Source: an uncultured Clostridium sp. (lineage in GTDB: Bacteria > Bacillota > Clostridia > TANB77 > CAG-508). Taken from it: a DNA stretch of 64,000 bases. The DNA is taken from contig CAKNPW010000003.1 in assembly GCA_930990555.1 (NCBI GenBank), forward strand, positions 30,984-94,983. The letters are read 5' to 3'. The position numbers were made by a program, and so were the translations under genes. The notes beneath the pieces were generated by a model. The model was not told the origin of the DNA. It ran no database searches and worked only from the letters and a program-made list of their open reading frames with translations. Below are positions 62,809-64,000 of this stretch, piece by piece (position 1 is the first letter of the stretch; the number at the start of each line of letters is the position of its first letter).

Positions 62809-62829
62809 GAACGTCCCCAAATCCCTATA
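62809..62829 (-). repeat. REP-like dispersed repeat, inverted copy
   Basis: Minus strand reads TATAGGGATTTGGGGACGTTC. It abuts the sua5 stop codon. Confidence 0.55.
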
Positions 62830-63861
62830 CTATATTTCTATATAATTATATTCACATGCACGTAATAATCTATTATTTAAGGCCAATCCTAAACCATCTT
62901 TTTCCATACCTTCTATTATTACAATATCTACATTGTATTTATCTACTTGCCTTAATATAGAAAATATATTATGTGCCATTTCTTCTAATGAGTTACCCAT
63001 CTTTATTTTATTTTTAGTATCATATCTATCAAAATTTTTATCTCTACATACTACTAATGCATTTTTGCCACTTATAAGCTCATTTATTTTATTTACCATG
63101 GATTCTTCATTTTTACTATATACCATCATGCATTTAGTATTAGGTGCATAATGCCTATATTTCATACCTGGTGATAGTACTTTTTCTTTTCCATCATATT
63201 TTCCAAGGATATTTTTATCAATTTCTACTTCTATTCCTAATTTTTCTATATCTTCTTTTGTTATTTTACCAGGTCTTAAAATCTTTACTCTATTATCTAT
63301 AACTCTTACTACAGTAGATTCTAAGCCTATATCTACCATTCCATCATCTATAATAGTTGAAACCTTGCCATCAAATTCTTTTAATATATCTTCTATTTTT
63401 GTTCCACTTGGTCTACCAGATACATTAGCGCTTGGTGCTGCGATTGGAACACCTGTATATTCTATTAATTTATTTGCAATCTTGTTTGAAGGCATTCTTA
63501 TTCCAACAGTATCTAGACCTGCAGTAACTGATTTTGGAATGATATTTTTAGCTTTCAATATTAATGTAAAAGGGCCTGGACAAAAAATATTAATTAATAT
63601 TTTTTCTATTTCATTTGGTTCTTCTACAAGTTGTTTAATCATGTCTACATTATTTACATGTACTATTAAAGGGTTATCCCCTGCCCTTCCCTTTGCTTTA
63701 AAAATATTTTTACAAGCATTATCATTTAATGCATTTGCACCTATTCCATATACTGTTTCTGTTGGAAATATTACTAGCTCCCCATTTAGTATATCTTGTG
63801 CTGCTTCTTTTATTTTTTCTTCATTATATTCTTCTTTTAAATTTATATATTTTGTTTTCAA
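62830..63861 (-). CDS. Threonylcarbamoyl-AMP synthase (Sua5/YwlC type)
   Basis: It makes threonylcarbamoyl-adenylate for the t6A modification of ANN-decoding tRNAs. The 343-residue protein has the YrdC domain (1 to about 200: FPTETVYGIGANA, KAKGRAGDNPLIVHV, GPFTLILKA, APSANVSGRPSGT) and the C-terminal Sua5 domain (PGMKYRHYAPNT, about 225-340). It is therefore the long Sua5 form rather than short TsaC. AGGTGT-like ribosome site. Confidence 0.95.
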   Translation of the reverse strand: MKTKYINLKEEYNEEKIKEAAQDILNGELVIFPTETVYGIGANALNDNACKNIFKAKGRAGDNPLIVHVNNVDMIKQLVEEPNEIEKILINIFCPGPFTLILKAKNIIPKSVTAGLDTVGIRMPSNKIANKLIEYTGVPIAAPSANVSGRPSGTKIEDILKEFDGKVSTIIDDGMVDIGLESTVVRVIDNRVKILRPGKITKEDIEKLGIEVEIDKNILGKYDGKEKVLSPGMKYRHYAPNTKCMMVYSKNEESMVNKINELISGKNALVVCRDKNFDRYDTKNKIKMGNSLEEMAHNIFSILRQVDKYNVDIVIIEGMEKDGLGLALNNRLLRACEYNYIEI

Positions 63862-64000
63862 TTTTACACCTTCTAATTATTTTTCCTACAATATTATAGT
63901 CTCTTTTTGCTTAAAAATCAAGGGATAGCTATTTTTGTAAATACATTTATTGTAGGTTTGTCAAACATATGTCACACTTTATTGATAAATATATACTTTG

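Overview
The window is very AT-rich DNA from a spore-forming Clostridia-type Firmicute. The sporulation genes yabP, yabQ and dpaB, an AckA-Pta acetate pathway, Rho, a DUF6514 protein and consistent AGGAGG ribosome sites point that way. I cannot name a genus. No tRNA, rRNA or CRISPR array was seen.

Positions 1 to about 43.2-43.9 kb are one side of a large integrated conjugative element (or integrated plasmid), almost all on the minus strand. Its left end and any integrase lie outside the window. It encodes a Gram-positive type IV secretion system: VirD4/TraG coupling ATPase (20748-23318), VirB4 split into an N-terminal protein (13127-13750) and a C-terminal ATPase (5226-7073), PrgI/VirB3-like, two VirB2-like and one VirB6-like membrane proteins, and an M23 wall hydrolase. 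A thioester/SpaA-repeat adhesin ending in LPKTGF and a sortase belong to the same set. DNA processing is done by a MobP-type relaxase with an RHH accessory protein and a small zinc-ribbon protein, plus ParB and topoisomerase III. Positions 35-43 kb hold a plasmid/phage-like replication module: an initiator with iteron-like repeats inside its gene, a DUF536-like protein, XRE regulators, a DUF6291 protein and many micro-genes.

Five observations stand out. (1) A type III toxin-antitoxin locus of the CptIN/TenpIN kind lies just upstream of virD4: promoter, 2.2 x 50-nt RNA repeats, terminator, then an unusually long toxin. (2) Ten or more otherwise unrelated soluble element proteins, including that toxin, end in the same acidic tail, roughly EE[S/T]EEDE[L/I/V]-stop. 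It resembles a C-terminal type IV secretion signal and in several genes also encodes the ribosome site of the next gene. (3) Two 78-bp oriT-like copies, each with an IncP-type TATCCTG/C nic core next to a hairpin, sit in inverted orientation around parB-topB. (4) Six element promoters share one fixed architecture: two ATTGC-type direct repeats 11 bp apart, 31 nt upstream of the -10, with a TTTAAATATTTAAA palindrome further up in four of them. (5) A tandem SpoVG-like protein has a strong internal start.

Positions about 43.9-64 kb are chromosomal: asnS, a possible small secreted peptide, rho, ftsB/divIC-yabQ-yabP, an atypical DnaB-like ATPase, lemA and a DUF3137 gene (divergent), a Xer recombinase, dpaB, two Cys-rich YkgJ-like paralogues, ackA-pta, peptidase E, a transglutaminase-like protein, ispG, trmB, a DUF6514 gene, a degenerate peptidase-like protein and sua5/tsaC. 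Several short REP-like repeats containing GGGACGTTC are scattered among them.
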